A stretch of 64,000 nt of DNA from Proales similis (Eukaryota > Rotifera > Eurotatoria > Ploima > Proalidae). The stretch is taken from NCBI GenBank assembly GCA_019059635.1, contig JAGVRJ010000014.1, forward strand, positions 620,001 to 684,000, read 5' to 3'. The notes under the pieces were generated by a model. It worked only from the letters and a program-made list of their open reading frames with translations. It searched no databases and was not told where the DNA came from. This document shows, in pieces, positions 1 through 13,100 of this stretch. Both the position numbers and the translations under genes were made by a program. How positions within the stretch are numbered: position 1 is the first letter of the stretch; each line of letters begins with the position of its first letter.

Positions 1-1
1 A

Positions 2-133
2 GATCAATTCAAGAACAAAATATCTATTAATAAAAAGCGAACTGCCAAAGCTGGATCTAAGTCAGGCACAAAAACTGCCGACAAAACTGAGAAAAGTGAG
101 CAAGATAAAGGTGTAAAATTAGAAGCAAAGTAA
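2..133 (+). CDS. 3' end of an unidentified Lys-rich protein (partial)
   Basis: An open frame runs from the window edge to a TAA at 131-133 and encodes about 43 residues rich in Lys, Ala, Ser and Thr (for example KKRTAKAGSKSGTKTADKTE). Such tails occur on ribosomal, chromatin and many other eukaryotic proteins, so the family cannot be named. An AATAAA-like run follows within a few bases of the stop, fitting a gene end. The rest of the gene lies outside the window. Confidence 0.5.
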   Translation, partial: DQFKNKISINKKRTAKAGSKSGTKTADKTEKSEQDKGVKLEAK

Positions 134-602
134 ATAATAAAAAAGAAAATACTTTTTCAGAATTCCTCAAAGATTTATTTAATTTAAAGAAGGCCTCCTA
201 GGACTTCACGTCGTCAAATATGCTATCAAGAGACCTAACTCCAAAAATTATAATCATTCTGGTCTTCCGTCATTCCCAATTCGTTGGAACCTAAACAAGG
301 TCATGAGATCATCTAAAACTTTGAAATTGAATTAGCTTATTGAATAAAATAGCTACAAGAAGTAAGATAAAATGTCAACTTACTATTTAGATGTTTCTTC
401 TAATGTCTCGAACTGCTTAAATTACTTTCAAATATTTATATAAATATTTTCTTTTTTATCTAGAAATTTGTGTTTTGTTTGGGAGTATTAGCATATGATC
501 ATGTTTAAACCCCCCCCCCCCCCCTTCTATAATAAATCTTTAGAAACCCAACTTCCAACTAGTTGCATGTAATTTTCAACTGAACCAAAGTCATAAAACG
601 CA
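134..602. other. Intergenic, with a 15-C homopolymer
   Basis: No gene was recognised. The one distinctive feature is an uninterrupted run of 15 C at about 510-524 in otherwise AT-rich DNA, roughly 80 bp upstream of the next start codon. Confidence 0.6.
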
Positions 603-1535
603 ATGGACCGAACTAAATCATCTGCTCGTACCTACTTGGTATTTATTCTTTTCTGGTCTAGTCAATTTGTTGCACCAGCGGTTCATATAAGAAAGAATAT
701 GACGAAGGAATCAAAAAACTATATTGAATTCGAAGATGGCAATCTAAACATATTGCTCAGTGTACCACACGACGGCCGTTTGATGCCGATATCTATTGAA
801 AACCGAACTGACGATCGCCTTGGCAATCTTTGGGGTGATCGCAATACTCGGAAATTCGCGAAAATAATGAGAGACGAACTATCGCGTTTGTTCAGCAGTT
901 ATTATAATGAAGAGTTAAAACCCTCAGTAATTTACAACAATTTGGATCGTGTTAAAATGGATCCAAATCGAGAAAGTTTTGAGTGTTGCGCCAACGAGCA
1001 GGACGAATGTCTTCTGGCTTATCACAAATACCATTCAATAATTCAAGATAACTTCAAAAATCAATATATTGGAGCAAAAGGGTCTTTCAAACAAGCATTG
1101 ATGATCGACGTTCACGGTCAATATCACACTGAACAATGGGTTGAGATTGGGTACTTAATAAGTAGAAGCAATCTGAATCGATCAATTTTGACAGACTCTA
1201 TTAGTTCGTCATTTGATTATCTTAAAAAAACTCAAAGTTTGAATTTAGAAGAACTAATAAGAGGGCCACACTCGCTAGGAGGCATACTGGAAAATATATA
1301 TGGTATAAAGAGCGTTCCGTCGCCATCCTTTCCGTCACCTGGGGAAGGTCGTTATTATACTGGCGGCTTTATAACCAAAAAACATAAATACGACGGAACC
1401 TTTCGAATCAACACTGTTCAATTGGAGCTTCCTGAATACATGCGCCGAGATGAAAATGTTGAGCAGTTCGCAAATAAATTAGCCCTTTGTGTTTTTGAGT
1501 TCTATCGAACTTATGGATTGGAAATGAAAAATTAA
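603..1535 (+). CDS. Secreted N-formylglutamate amidohydrolase-fold protein
   Basis: A single exon encodes 310 aa. A hydrophobic stretch at about residues 11-26 looks like a signal peptide or signal anchor. The body carries motifs I associate with the N-formylglutamate amidohydrolase family (metal-dependent amidases): an early LLSVPHDGRLMP block, the DRVKMDPNR block, MIDVHGQYH (probable metal-binding Asp/His) and EIGYLI. Several potential N-glycosylation sites (Asn-X-Ser/Thr) suit a secreted protein. The bacterial enzymes cleave N-formyl-L-glutamate in histidine breakdown; animal members are poorly characterised, so the substrate is unknown. The fold assignment is fairly secure and the activity is inferred. 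It lies head-to-tail after the partial gene and converges on MORN5. Confidence 0.7.
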   Translation: MDRTKSSARTYLVFILFWSSQFVAPAVHIRKNMTKESKNYIEFEDGNLNILLSVPHDGRLMPISIENRTDDRLGNLWGDRNTRKFAKIMRDELSRLFSSYYNEELKPSVIYNNLDRVKMDPNRESFECCANEQDECLLAYHKYHSIIQDNFKNQYIGAKGSFKQALMIDVHGQYHTEQWVEIGYLISRSNLNRSILTDSISSSFDYLKKTQSLNLEELIRGPHSLGGILENIYGIKSVPSPSFPSPGEGRYYTGGFITKKHKYDGTFRINTVQLELPEYMRRDENVEQFANKLALCVFEFYRTYGLEMKN

Positions 1536-1679
1536 TAGGAGATAATGGCGCTCTTGGTTAATACAAGCTAAGTCCAATAAAATTTCACATTTAAAAAAAA
1601 ATTGAAATCCTTTTCAAATCTGAGTCAATTAAATATATTTCTTAACAAAAAAACACATAATTTTGTCAAAAAATCGAAT

Positions 1680-2459
<780 letters not shown>

Positions 2460-4349
2460 TTTAATCAGTATATTTTTCTTAAGAATTTAACTTCCAATTT
2501 AAGCTCGGAATTAAGGTTGCCAAGCAACCCATCTGTGCTGGTTCATACCTAGCCTTTTGTCTGCTTACCGATCGGAAGTAATCGAAACTGTTTGCGAAAC
2601 AAACACATCGGACTAAAGAATAAATTTATGACCGACGGATACAGTAGTTAATTTCATCGATATTATTTGCTTCTGTCTGCCTATGGGGGCAAATAAAAGA
2701 ATTGATTTAGGGTTGGGGTCACGTTATTAACGAAAGCGAAAAAACGACTCCAGTTTTAGAGCGTTCTGGCAATTAATTGGAGATCAAAGCATTATATTAT
2801 CATAACTGGGCAAGCGATCGAAAAAGATACAAGTGATACTCTCCGACTTCTAATCAATACCAGAGTCGGTTTTCAACATCAACATTTACGATAAAATACC
2901 AAATATCAGTAAATACCAAATGCAGTTTCTTCTGATTCGGCAACCACCAGTCTGCACCGGATCGAAAAAAAACGATCTTTTTCTGGCTCATTTAAAAAGA
3001 ATCATATATTTCTTTTGAACTAAACTCTTTTATGTTAAAAATATTACACCCTCCTTTCAGATGGACGCTATAAGAATTATTTGCTTACTATGCAGCATCT
3101 CATCTATAACCCATAAGTTTTGATTAAGAAACCGAGAGCAGACCAAAAAATTAAAAAGGCTGCATAAGACGGCCACTTGAGAGTCTCGAAGTCGCTCAGC
3201 TCTTATTCTTGAAACTAATTAAATAGGGCGAGCATCTTATTGCTCTTAGATCAGGCGTAATTTGGCGCCTTTCGCCGTCAAACGCCTTTCGCTTGCAAAT
3301 TTAGAGCTTCTATTTTCACCATCGCCTGACAATTTCGATAGGGACTAGATGCTATTGGTTAAAATTCGTTTGCCGCGTAGAATGCATTTAGACAGGCGTT
3401 TTTCCGGTCATCATTTGCTACTTAGGTCGATTCGATCGCATGAATTGTAATTGAGAAACGATATTCATTCAACGAGCGAGAGCTTCTAATCCTGTCTTCC
3501 TTGCGCAGGATATATTCGTTTAGTTGAAGATAGAATCGAGCAGGCGCGCGGTCAGACCAACCACCACTAGACCACATACTATTCAGCGATATTTCGTCTG
3601 TGAACTTTATTCAAGATGCCTGTTTGTTATTTTTGCTTCTGTTGTATCTGCTTTTATTTATTTGCTTCGATGCTTCTGATTGATTCGATCTTTTGCTTAG
3701 CTCTTTAGCTAAATTCACGCTTGTAAGCTAATTCCAGTGCTCAGATGCTTTTTCGATTCCTCTCAATCCGCCTGCCAGAGCCATCCTTAATGAAACAACT
3801 TAATTAATTAATACTGCTTCTTGTTTTCTTCTAATTTGAATGATGAGGCGTTCTAGTAGTGAACTCGCGCGCTGTCTGAGAAAAAGAGAGAATGGGAAGC
3901 CACGCGCCGCTGGCCGTATAACTTGAATGCAGGTCCAGCGGGTATACAGACTCATCGGATCGATCCAATTCGTTTTCTAAGTCGAATGCTACACGCCGAT
4001 TAAGCATATTGGCGGACTATGTGTTCAAAGCAGACGAGCGCTCTAATTTATCTGTGAATCATTAAATTCTCATTTAGAGCACGAACTCCTCAAAGCAGTT
4101 TAGCTTAAAATAAGTAAAGCTACACACGATTAAATAGTCGTTTATCTCAAAACTGTCTGAGAGCACTTATGGTTATGCAATTTTCATCAGAGAAACGCTC
4201 ACGAAAATATATTTAACTATTTGAACCCTAACGCTTATCAGGGTTTTTGGCTTCATTATTCAATCATCTTTTTATTCAACAGCAATAATAAGATAAATCA
4301 AATATTTAGATGAAAACTGATTCAAGAGAATTGTGTTGAGAAAAATAAA
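2460..4349. other. Long intergenic region upstream of the innexin
   Basis: About 1.9 kb without a recognisable coding exon on either strand. It lies between the 5' ends of MORN5 (minus) and the innexin (plus), so it probably holds both promoters and perhaps enhancers. I recognised no specific motif. Confidence 0.5.
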
Positions 4350-5954
4350 ATGGAAATAATACGAGGATTTGCTGACCTCCCTCGAATCACTCTTTCTACT
4401 TGTGGCCGTGATGATGATGTATTCACAGATCGCTTAAACTACAAATATACGACAATCGTGTTATTTGTTTCCTCTATAACAATAACAATTAAAATTCTAC
4501 AGTCTGATCACATTCAATGTTGGGTAAATTCAAAAATTCAGTTATTTACTAATTCCACTTTTTTAATCAAATTTAATTTCGCTAATTAGGTGCCAGCGAT
4601 ACTAGCCCGATACGAACATTATATCAACTTATATTGCTGGATCAGTAACACCTACTATGTTACTTTTAAGGAGCAAACCACAAGCGTATCAAATAAACCC
4701 GAGCGAACTATCAAGTACTATCAGTGGGTTCCAATAATTTTACTTTTATTGGCATTTTTCTTTCTACTTCCTCGCTTCCTTTACCGATTCATGACCAAGC
4801 GATCAGGTCTTGACCTTTTGAATCTAGCAGATGCGGCTGTTAACTACGTTTCAGTTGAAAAGTTTGATCGAAGAAGACGTTGTTTACTCTACTTGGCAAA
4901 CTCAATTCACTTTTACTCTGTGACAAACAAAACAAAGCGAAGTCGAGGAGGCTTCTACAGTTCTTCCCAGACCGGACCGTTAGGCACACCGTCAATGAGT
5001 AGCACGAGTTCTAAACCATACTTATACAGTTTCTTGTGCTGTCACGGAAAGCTATATGGGGGCTACTTGGTTACAACCTATATGCTGACTAAAATTCTTT
5101 ATCTATTGAATTCGATTATCCAATTGTTTATATTGAACGTATTTCTAGGTTTCAACTTTAACTCTCATGGTTTGAGTATGCTGAAAGATCTTACAAGTGA
5201 TTTAATGAGAGAATCTTTGAATGAAAAGCGACGAGCCGAAGCTGAAGCAGCAGCAAACGTGTTCGCTACGAATCTGAATCTCTTTGAAAATGCTCCCCCA
5301 GTTATGGGCCCAACAGTTATTTTTGAAAACGACCCTCTTTATAATTCAATTCACCCGCCTAGCTATGGCACGCAAGCAGAAGGACTAAGTAATACAGTAA
5401 TGAATCGATATTTTCCTCGTGAAAGTGCATGTGATTTCCGCATTCGAGCCCATGTAGATTCCCTTGTGCATAACTATACTGTTCAGTGTGTTCTCCCTAT
5501 TAATTTGTATAACGAACAATTATTCACTTTGCTCTGGCTCTGGCTATGGCTTGTATTTTCAGCCAACTTGTATGATCTAATTCTATGGGTTATTCGCTTG
5601 ACTCCTGCTTCGAGATATAATTATATTCGAAACCGAATTCGCTTCAAGCATTCAGAAAATTCAGTCAAGCGAAACTTGAATTCATTTGTTTTTGATTACT
5701 TAACATATGATGGCGTATTTGTTCTTCGTCTTATGTCTCTCAGTATGAGCGATTGGGTTACTCACGAAGTTGTTCAAACACTATGGCAAAATTATACCGA
5801 GCCTCAAAAGTCACGGGGTTCAAATTCAAGTAAAGAGAGAGCTGCAAATTATTCACAAAAATTTTCAAACAGAACCAACAATACCCATCAAAATCAAGAA
5901 GAATCAAGCCAGACACGTTTTGTTTCGAATTATAATCAAATGGAAAATATTTAA
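4350..5954 (+). CDS. Innexin gap-junction channel protein
   Basis: Two exons, 4350-4523 and 4590-5954, joined by a 66-bp intron encode 511 aa. The first exon carries the N-terminal helix and TM1, ending in QCW; the second opens with VPA and continues to YCW, supplying the two Cys of extracellular loop 1. The YYQWVPIILLLLAFFF signature marks TM2. A third membrane span lies near GYLVTTYMLTKILYLLNSI, loop 2 has CDFRIR and NYTVQCVLPINLYNEQLF, and TM4 follows. The C-terminal tail is Asn/Ser/Gln-rich. Innexins form gap junctions and single-membrane channels in protostomes. The intron position in loop 1 is required, since the exon 1 frame hits a stop when read through. Which paralogue this is cannot be told. 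Confidence 0.93.
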
Positions 5955-6239
5955 ACCCTAAATTAGGATTATCAACAAATAATTTTTTATTTTACAAGAA
6001 TGGTTTATATTCTAGTCATTTTTAACCTCACAGCTTTAAGCATTCAAACCTTAAATAAAAAAAGATGCCTGTTTGTCTTACATTTAGCTTTAATTTCTCA
6101 ACCAGCAATATCAGAAATTTTTTTTAAAAATTAGGTATTTAAAGAAGTTAAGGAAGTAAGAAGTTAAAGTATCTAAAGTAAGTATATATCCAAAGTCAAT
6201 TCAATTCGAATTTATCTTTTAAACGCTTAATTAACTTTC

Positions 6240-7795
6240 CTATTTTGAAAAGAAAAACTTGTAAAAATGATGAATAAATACTCCACTGACAATAATGACA
6301 GCTCCCAGCATATATGGCCGCAATGATTTAACAAAAGTTTTATATCGCTCATGCTGGGATTGCTTTTGCTTTATATTATTAATAATGTTTGCGATTCGCT
6401 CATTTTTATCTCTTGTCTCAGCTTGTCGAGCAATAGAGCGAGATTTGTTCACTTGGACGGTTGTCACTCTTTCACGAACAAAAGGTTGTTCTTCTTCATC
6501 CTCTGATAAATCAAGGGGAGGGCCTTCGATTGAGATTTTTTTTTCCATTTGCTGACGTCGAAGGCTTAAGATTTCATTCTTGCTGCTGGTAGAAGCACCA
6601 ATCCGTTTATAATTTGTTCGGCATCTTGAAGTTGGCGGTCTTTCAGAGTTTGTATCATCATTTTCGTCTGAATCGCTTTCCTCATATTCATCAAGTACTT
6701 GATTTGATCTTTTTTCGTCAAGAAGATTTGGTTTGATCAAATTTTCCGCATTCTTGTTTTTCATTCTTGATGGCTCGATTGTGTCCACAATAGCCCGAAA
6801 AGCGAAACGATACTGCATTGGAGTTTGAACTAAACCCATTCGATAAAATCGGAAGCGAGCCAGGAGTTCGCTAACATCAAGTGGTATTTGCTCACCATAA
6901 CGACGAAACTTGGATTGGAAGCATAAATATTAATTATTAAGATTGATACAAATATACAAATATTTACCATCTGAACAGCCGAGTCAACAAGAACGAATGT
7001 TCCAGAACGACCGACCCCTGCAGAGCAATGGACTACAGGAGGCCCACTCAGATTGTAATCTAAAACTCCTAGTCTTTCGCATTCTTCCAAGAAAGTGATA
7101 AAGGCATCTGTATCAGAGGGTTCACCAAAATCGGGCCACTCTGTAAAATGGCAGTGCAGAATGCTGCGCTTCTCATGTGTCTCAATATTTTCGCACTCGA
7201 TTGTACGAATAGCAAAATTTTCATGCGGTCTCTCACCAATGTAGTTCAGCAGAAACTTGCCGAAACGCAAGCTCATATCCCCGTCTTCTTCGTCAACGTT
7301 GGGATAATACATGGCACACTTATTTTGGCCTTTTTCAATCAGCCGATTGAGCATCAGGATACCTTTTGATCCTTGTTCCCAAATCATTTGCCAAAAATGT
7401 TCACATGTATTTGGAAGTGGACCTTGCGTCAGAATGTACTTGCGCCCTATTTCAGGACATTCAACAAAGTTGGCATTAATGTAATCGGTATCTAAGGCTC
7501 CTTGCAATCGGACACGCGAATGGTCATCTTTTGGAAAACTAAAAAAGAGGCTTAAAGCTTAAACTTGGTTGGCTTACATGGTAAAATGTCCCGATAACGA
7601 TTATACTTGAGATTATGCGGATGGCGGGAGTAGCTTGTACTCAAATTTTGATTATTTTCCGAAAAACGAATGCTCTAAGTAATTTTTTTTAACACAGCTT
7701 TTCTTGCATCGCTAATTTATTACCATAAACTCTTCTTGCCAGCATTGGTCCGCTTCAGTTCGTTCAAATTCGGCCTTAAGGGTTTGCTCTTTCAT
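6240..7795 (-). CDS. Non-receptor tyrosine phosphatase, PTP1B/TC-PTP (Ptp61F) type
   Basis: Four exons on the minus strand: 7795-7724, 7674-7578, 7538-6968 and 6908-6240. The catalytic domain shows NRYRD, DYINANFVE, ILTQGPLPNTCEHFW, the WPD loop (TEWPDFGEPSD), the P-loop HCSAGVGRSG with catalytic Cys, and RMGLVQTPMQYRF after the last intron. The 3' exon continues as an acidic and basic linker and ends with a single hydrophobic segment (MLGAVIIVSGVFIHHF) plus a short basic tail, as in ER tail-anchored PTP1B. Total length is about 470 aa. As written, the junction between exons 2 and 3 is out of phase by one base although both flanking reading frames are clearly correct. No alternative GT or AG nearby restores phase, so a sequence indel, an unusual splice or a real mutation is possible. 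Confidence 0.85.
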
Positions 7796-10135
7796 AGTTT
7801 TATATCAAAATATCCCTCTAAATATCACAGCATAAAACTAGCTTTTGTGAAGTTCAATTATTTTCTATTCCACAACATAATTTATTATTATGCTTCAACA
7901 AAAATATCCAGTTGTGTCCTATTAATAGAATCGTAGAAGTTTATCAGAAATGTAAACTATATTTTCTTAAGGTGATGCGCTGTTTCTGAAATAGATACCT
8001 GAAGTCGACAAAAGGTCACTTTAGGGTCGCGAATTCAAGGTATCTTTTAAGCATGATCCTGAGCCACAGAGAAGCGATATAAACATTTTTCTCTCTAGCT
8101 ATCAGTAAGCCTCAATATTCAAGATAGTAGCAACAAAAAGCAGAGGGCTTACAACTATTCTTGTGTTGCATTGAATAGCAGAGGGCTGATTAATTGCGAA
8201 GCTTCTCTAAAACAAAATAGTAATTATTAGTAAGATCCATTTATTAATATTCCTCGATTTTAACCATTTTTACACTTATAAACAAAACAAAGAGAAGTCG
8301 AGGAAATCTTTTTAATAACACTTTTTTAAAATAAAGAACTAGAATTCTTTTTTTTTAAAACCTGCTTTAAAAAAAAACACTTTTCATTTCGTTCTCTAAG
8401 TTTTGTTTATAATATTGTATTTCTTACACTTCATGGTGTTTCAGCCAAACTTTTTAACGTATTTTGTTGGCCGTACCTATTGCCTTTTTCCTTTTATTAA
8501 TTTTATAATTTTTTCTTTTTTAACAGCGCCCTCTTGGAATAACTAAACATCGACACAATAATTAGAACAATTTGGATGCGCTTTGTGAGATAATCGATAA
8601 TCTTCAACCTCAATCATGTATACGATTCCAACTTTTACATAAGTTAACGCGGATTAAAATTGATAAATGAGATTTATATTTTGTTAAACGCAATAAGGCT
8701 TAAAATTAGAAGGATCAAGATAAAGCGACAAAAGAAGCTCAATACATGTCTCGTTGTTAAAACTAACGAAAGTAACATTCAAAATAACAAATATTTTTAT
8801 TTTAAAGTAACCAATAAAAGAAAGGATAAAAACTTATTTATATGATTTTCCGCAGGCACTATCAAAATCAAGATCAATTAGATCTTTGTCATTCGCAAAA
8901 GGTTTCTCAGTTTCTCTGCTTCCTTCATGATTTTTATAAAAGCTTGCTGAACAAATCTTTGCAAAATGACGTCGAAGGCAGCCTTAAACGCTCTCCGGAT
9001 ATTCGAGAGCATATAAATAAGTCTAGAGTCGAGGCATATGATCAACATGTACAACCTGTTCGTCGTCATTGTCTAAGCTAAGCCTTTCTTTTTGAAGCTG
9101 ATCTATCGGGCTGTAAGAGTTAAGCTTAAAGCTGTTTTTGAACGGAACTATAAAATTGGCTCGAATCGAAATAAAAAGCTATTCATTCGGCGGAAATAGA
9201 TAAGGTGACCGCTTTTCAATGCGACGATACGACAAATAACCTGCAAAATTCAACAAACCGAGGCTTGTTCTTTGAAACAGTATTCGCGAACTGTATAAGG
9301 TTTTTCTCCAAAACTGTCGTTAGTTCTTTATCTTCATAATTTCTGGATGTATTTGACCAAGAAAGCGTAAAGTTTATTATGCGCCACGAGGCGTAAAATG
9401 GACTAAACAAGGCTAATCTGATTTATTCATCGCTTTTGGAGTGTTCGATGTCAGCTAATCTTAATAATAATAATTTGCAATCCTATTCGGCGCCTTTCCG
9501 TTTCTTAAATAATTTATTGAATAGCAAAGTTTCATCAAGGGAAAAATTAAACTCGGAAGTAATTGACGCTCATAAGCTATGTAACGTCCAGTTTGTGTCT
9601 TTGTAAGCGCGTTCATTCATTTAAAACAATCTAAATAAGTTTAAGAAAATGCCCCAAAACAAATGAAAATCAAGCTAAACGCATTAGCTGGAAATTTGTT
9701 TTTGTATTTAAAGAAGCGAGTAAAGCATTAACAAAACGTATTCAGGAGAATTCAAGTACATAAACATCTCCTTCGCAAAAAAATTAATAAAATGAACAAT
9801 GAATTAACAAAAAGGCATATGTAGCTTTGGGAAATCGAAATCAAGCAAAAAATGAACATGGAATTATTTAGATTTTTATTTAGTATTATTTAGACTGCCT
9901 GTTTGATGAACACCTAATTTTGTCATAAAATAAAAAACACAATGAATAGCTAGAGAAAAAAGACCAAAGTTAAGGTTTTTCTTGAGTTGTCCCAGTTTTT
10001 TTTCCCAAAAAAAATTGATTAAAAAAAATTGTGTTTTTTTAAGGGAAGCGAAAATATCTTTTGTAAAACCCTCAAAAAAGGTTGACTGCGCAAAATTACA
10101 AGAAAATATATTTAACGTCGCTTTATAGATGATAT
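7796..10135. other. Gene-poor AT-rich stretch left of the satellite
   Basis: Short open frames occur (for example about 60-80 codons near 8660-9080) but show no domain, no sensible composition and no splice partners. I regard them as chance. A segment near 8278-8305 resembles 4925-4950 inside the innexin exon over about 25 bases, possibly a tiny decayed copy. Homopolymeric A/T runs increase toward the array. Confidence 0.5.
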
Positions 10136-13100
10136 ACCGAAAGATTTTTTCCTTAGTTTGAGGGTTAGGGTTCGAGTCATTTATGCCACAAAAGATGGTT
10201 ATTCTCGCTAAACGGAGTTAATAGAAGCTTTACCGAACCATAATTTCCTTAGTTTTATGGTTAGGGTTTGAGTCTTTTATGCCAAAATAAAATGTGTTTC
10301 ATCAAAGGCAATCGCAAATATGATTTTTATCACTCTAACTTTAGTTTTGTGTGCGAATGTACCACAAAAGATGGTTATTCTCGCTAAACGTGGTTTAAAA
10401 GAAGCTTTACCGAACCATATTTTCCTTAGTTTAATGGTTAGGGTTTGAGTCTTTCATGCCTTAAAAAATTGTGTTTCATCTAAGGCAATCGCAAATATGA
10501 CATTTATCACCAAAACATTTGGTTTTGTGTGGGTCAATGTACTACGAAAAATGGTTATACTCGCTTAACGCAGTTATTAGAAGCTTAACCGAACGATATT
10601 TTCCTTACTATGAGGGTTAGGGTTTGAGTCTTTTGTGCCAATAAAAATTGTGTTTCATCTAAGGAATGCAGAAATATGATTTTTATCACTTTAACATTTA
10701 GTTTTGGATGCCGATGTTCTACAAAGAGGTTATTATCGCTTAACGGAGTAAATAGAAGCTTTACCGAACCATAATTTCCTTAGTTTGATGGTTAGGGTTT
10801 GAGTCTTTTATGCCAAAATAAAATGTGTTTCATCTAAGGCAATCGCAAATATGACATTTATCACCAAAACATCTAGTTTTGTGGGTCAATGTACTACGAA
10901 AAATGGTTATACTCGCTTAACGCAGTTATTAGAAGCTTAACCGTACGATATTTTCCTTTCTTTGAGGGTTAGGGTTTGAGTCTTTTATGCCTTAAAAAAT
11001 TGTGTTTCATCTAAGGCAATCGCAAATATGACATTTATGAACAAAATATCTAGTTTTGTCTGCGAATGTACCACAAAAGATGGTTATTCTCGCTAAACGG
11101 GGTTAAAAGAAGCTTTACCGAACCATAATTTCCTTAGTTTTATGGTTAGGGTTTGAGTCTTTTATGCCAAAATAAAATGTGTTTCATCAAAGGCAATCGC
11201 AAATATGATTTTTATCACTCTAACTTTAGTTTTGTGTGCGAATGTACCACAAAAGATGGTTATTCTCGCTAAACGTGGTTTAAAAGAAGCTTTACCGAAC
11301 CATATTTTACTTAGTTTAATGGTTAGGGTTTGAGTCTTTTATGCCAAAATAAAATGTGTTTCATCTAAGGCAATCGCAAATATGACATTTATCACCAAAA
11401 CATCTAGTTTTGTGGGTCAATGTACTACGAAAAATGGTTATACTCGCTTAACGCAGTTATTAGAAGCTTAACCGTACGATATTTTCCTTACTTTGAGGGT
11501 TAGGGTTTGAGTCTTTTATGCCAAAAAAAATTGTGTTTCATCTAAGGCAATCGCAAACATGACATTTATGAAAAAAATATCTTGTTTTGTCTGCGAATGT
11601 ACCACAAAAGATGGTTATTCTCGCTAAACGGGGTTAAAAGAAGCTTTACCGAACCATATTTTACTTACTTTGAGGGTTAGGATTTGAGTCTTTTGTGCCA
11701 AAAAAAATTGTGTTCCATCTAAGGAATGCAGAAATATGATTTTTATTACTTTAACATTTAGTTTTGGATGCCGATGTTCTACAAAAAATGGTTATTCTCG
11801 CTTAACGGAGTTAATAGAAGCTTAACCGTACGATATTTTCCTTAGTTTGATGGTTAGGGTTTGATTCATTTATTCCCAAAGAAATTGTGTTCCTTCCAAG
11901 GAATGCAGAAATATGATTTTTATCACTTAAACATTAAGTTTTGGATGCCGATGTTCTACAAAAAATGGTTATTCTCGCTAAACGGGGTTAAAAGAAGCTT
12001 TACCGAACCATATTTTCCTTACTTTGAGGGTTAGGGTTTGAGTCTTTTATGCCAAAAAAAATTGTGTTTCATCTAAGGCAATAGCAAATATGACATTTAT
12101 CACTTTAACATTTTGTTTTGGATGCCGATGTTCTACAAAAAATGGTTTTTCTCGCTTAACGGAGTTAATAGAAGCTTTACCGATACATTATTTCCTTATG
12201 TGTTAGGGTAAGGGTTTGATTCATTTATTCCCAAAGAAATTGTGTTCCTTCCAAGGAATGCAGAAATATGATTCTTATCACCTAAACATTTAGTTTTGGA
12301 TGCCGATGTTCTACAAAAAATGGTTATTCTCGCTAAACGGGGTTAAAAGAAGCTTTACCGAACCATATTTTCCTTACTTTGAGGGTAAGGGTTTGAGTCT
12401 TTTGTGCTAAAATAAAATGTGTTTCATCTAAGGAATGCAGAAATATGATTTTTATCACTTAAACATTAAGTTTTGGATGCCGATGTTCTACAAAAAATGG
12501 TTATTCTCGCTAAACGGGGTTAAAAGAAGCTTTACCGAACCATATTTTCCTTACTTTGAGGGTTAGGGTTTGAGTCTTTTATGCCAAAAAAAATTGTGTT
12601 TCATCTAAGGCAATAGCAAATATGACATTTATCACTTTAACAGTTAGTTTTGGATGCCGATGTTCTACAAAAAATGGTTTTTCTCGCTTAACGGAGTTAA
12701 TAGAAGCTTTACCGATACATTATTTCCTTATGTGTTAGGGTAAGGGTTTGATTCATTTATTCCCAAAGAAATTGTGTTCCTTCCAAGGAATGCAGAAATA
12801 TGATTCATATCACCTAAACATTTAGTTTTGGATGCCGTAGTTCTACAAAAAATGTTTATTCTCGCTAAACGGGGTTAATAGAAGCTTTACCGAACCATAT
12901 TTTCCTTACTTTGAGGGTAAGGGTTTGAGTCTTTTGTGCTAAAATAAAATGTGTTTCATCTAAGGAATGCAGAAATATGATTTTTATCACTTAAACATTT
13001 AGTTTTGGATGCCGATGTTTTACAAAAAATGGTTATTCTCGCTAAACGGGGTTAAAAGAAGCTTTACCGAACCATATTTTCCTTACTTTGAGGGTTAGGG

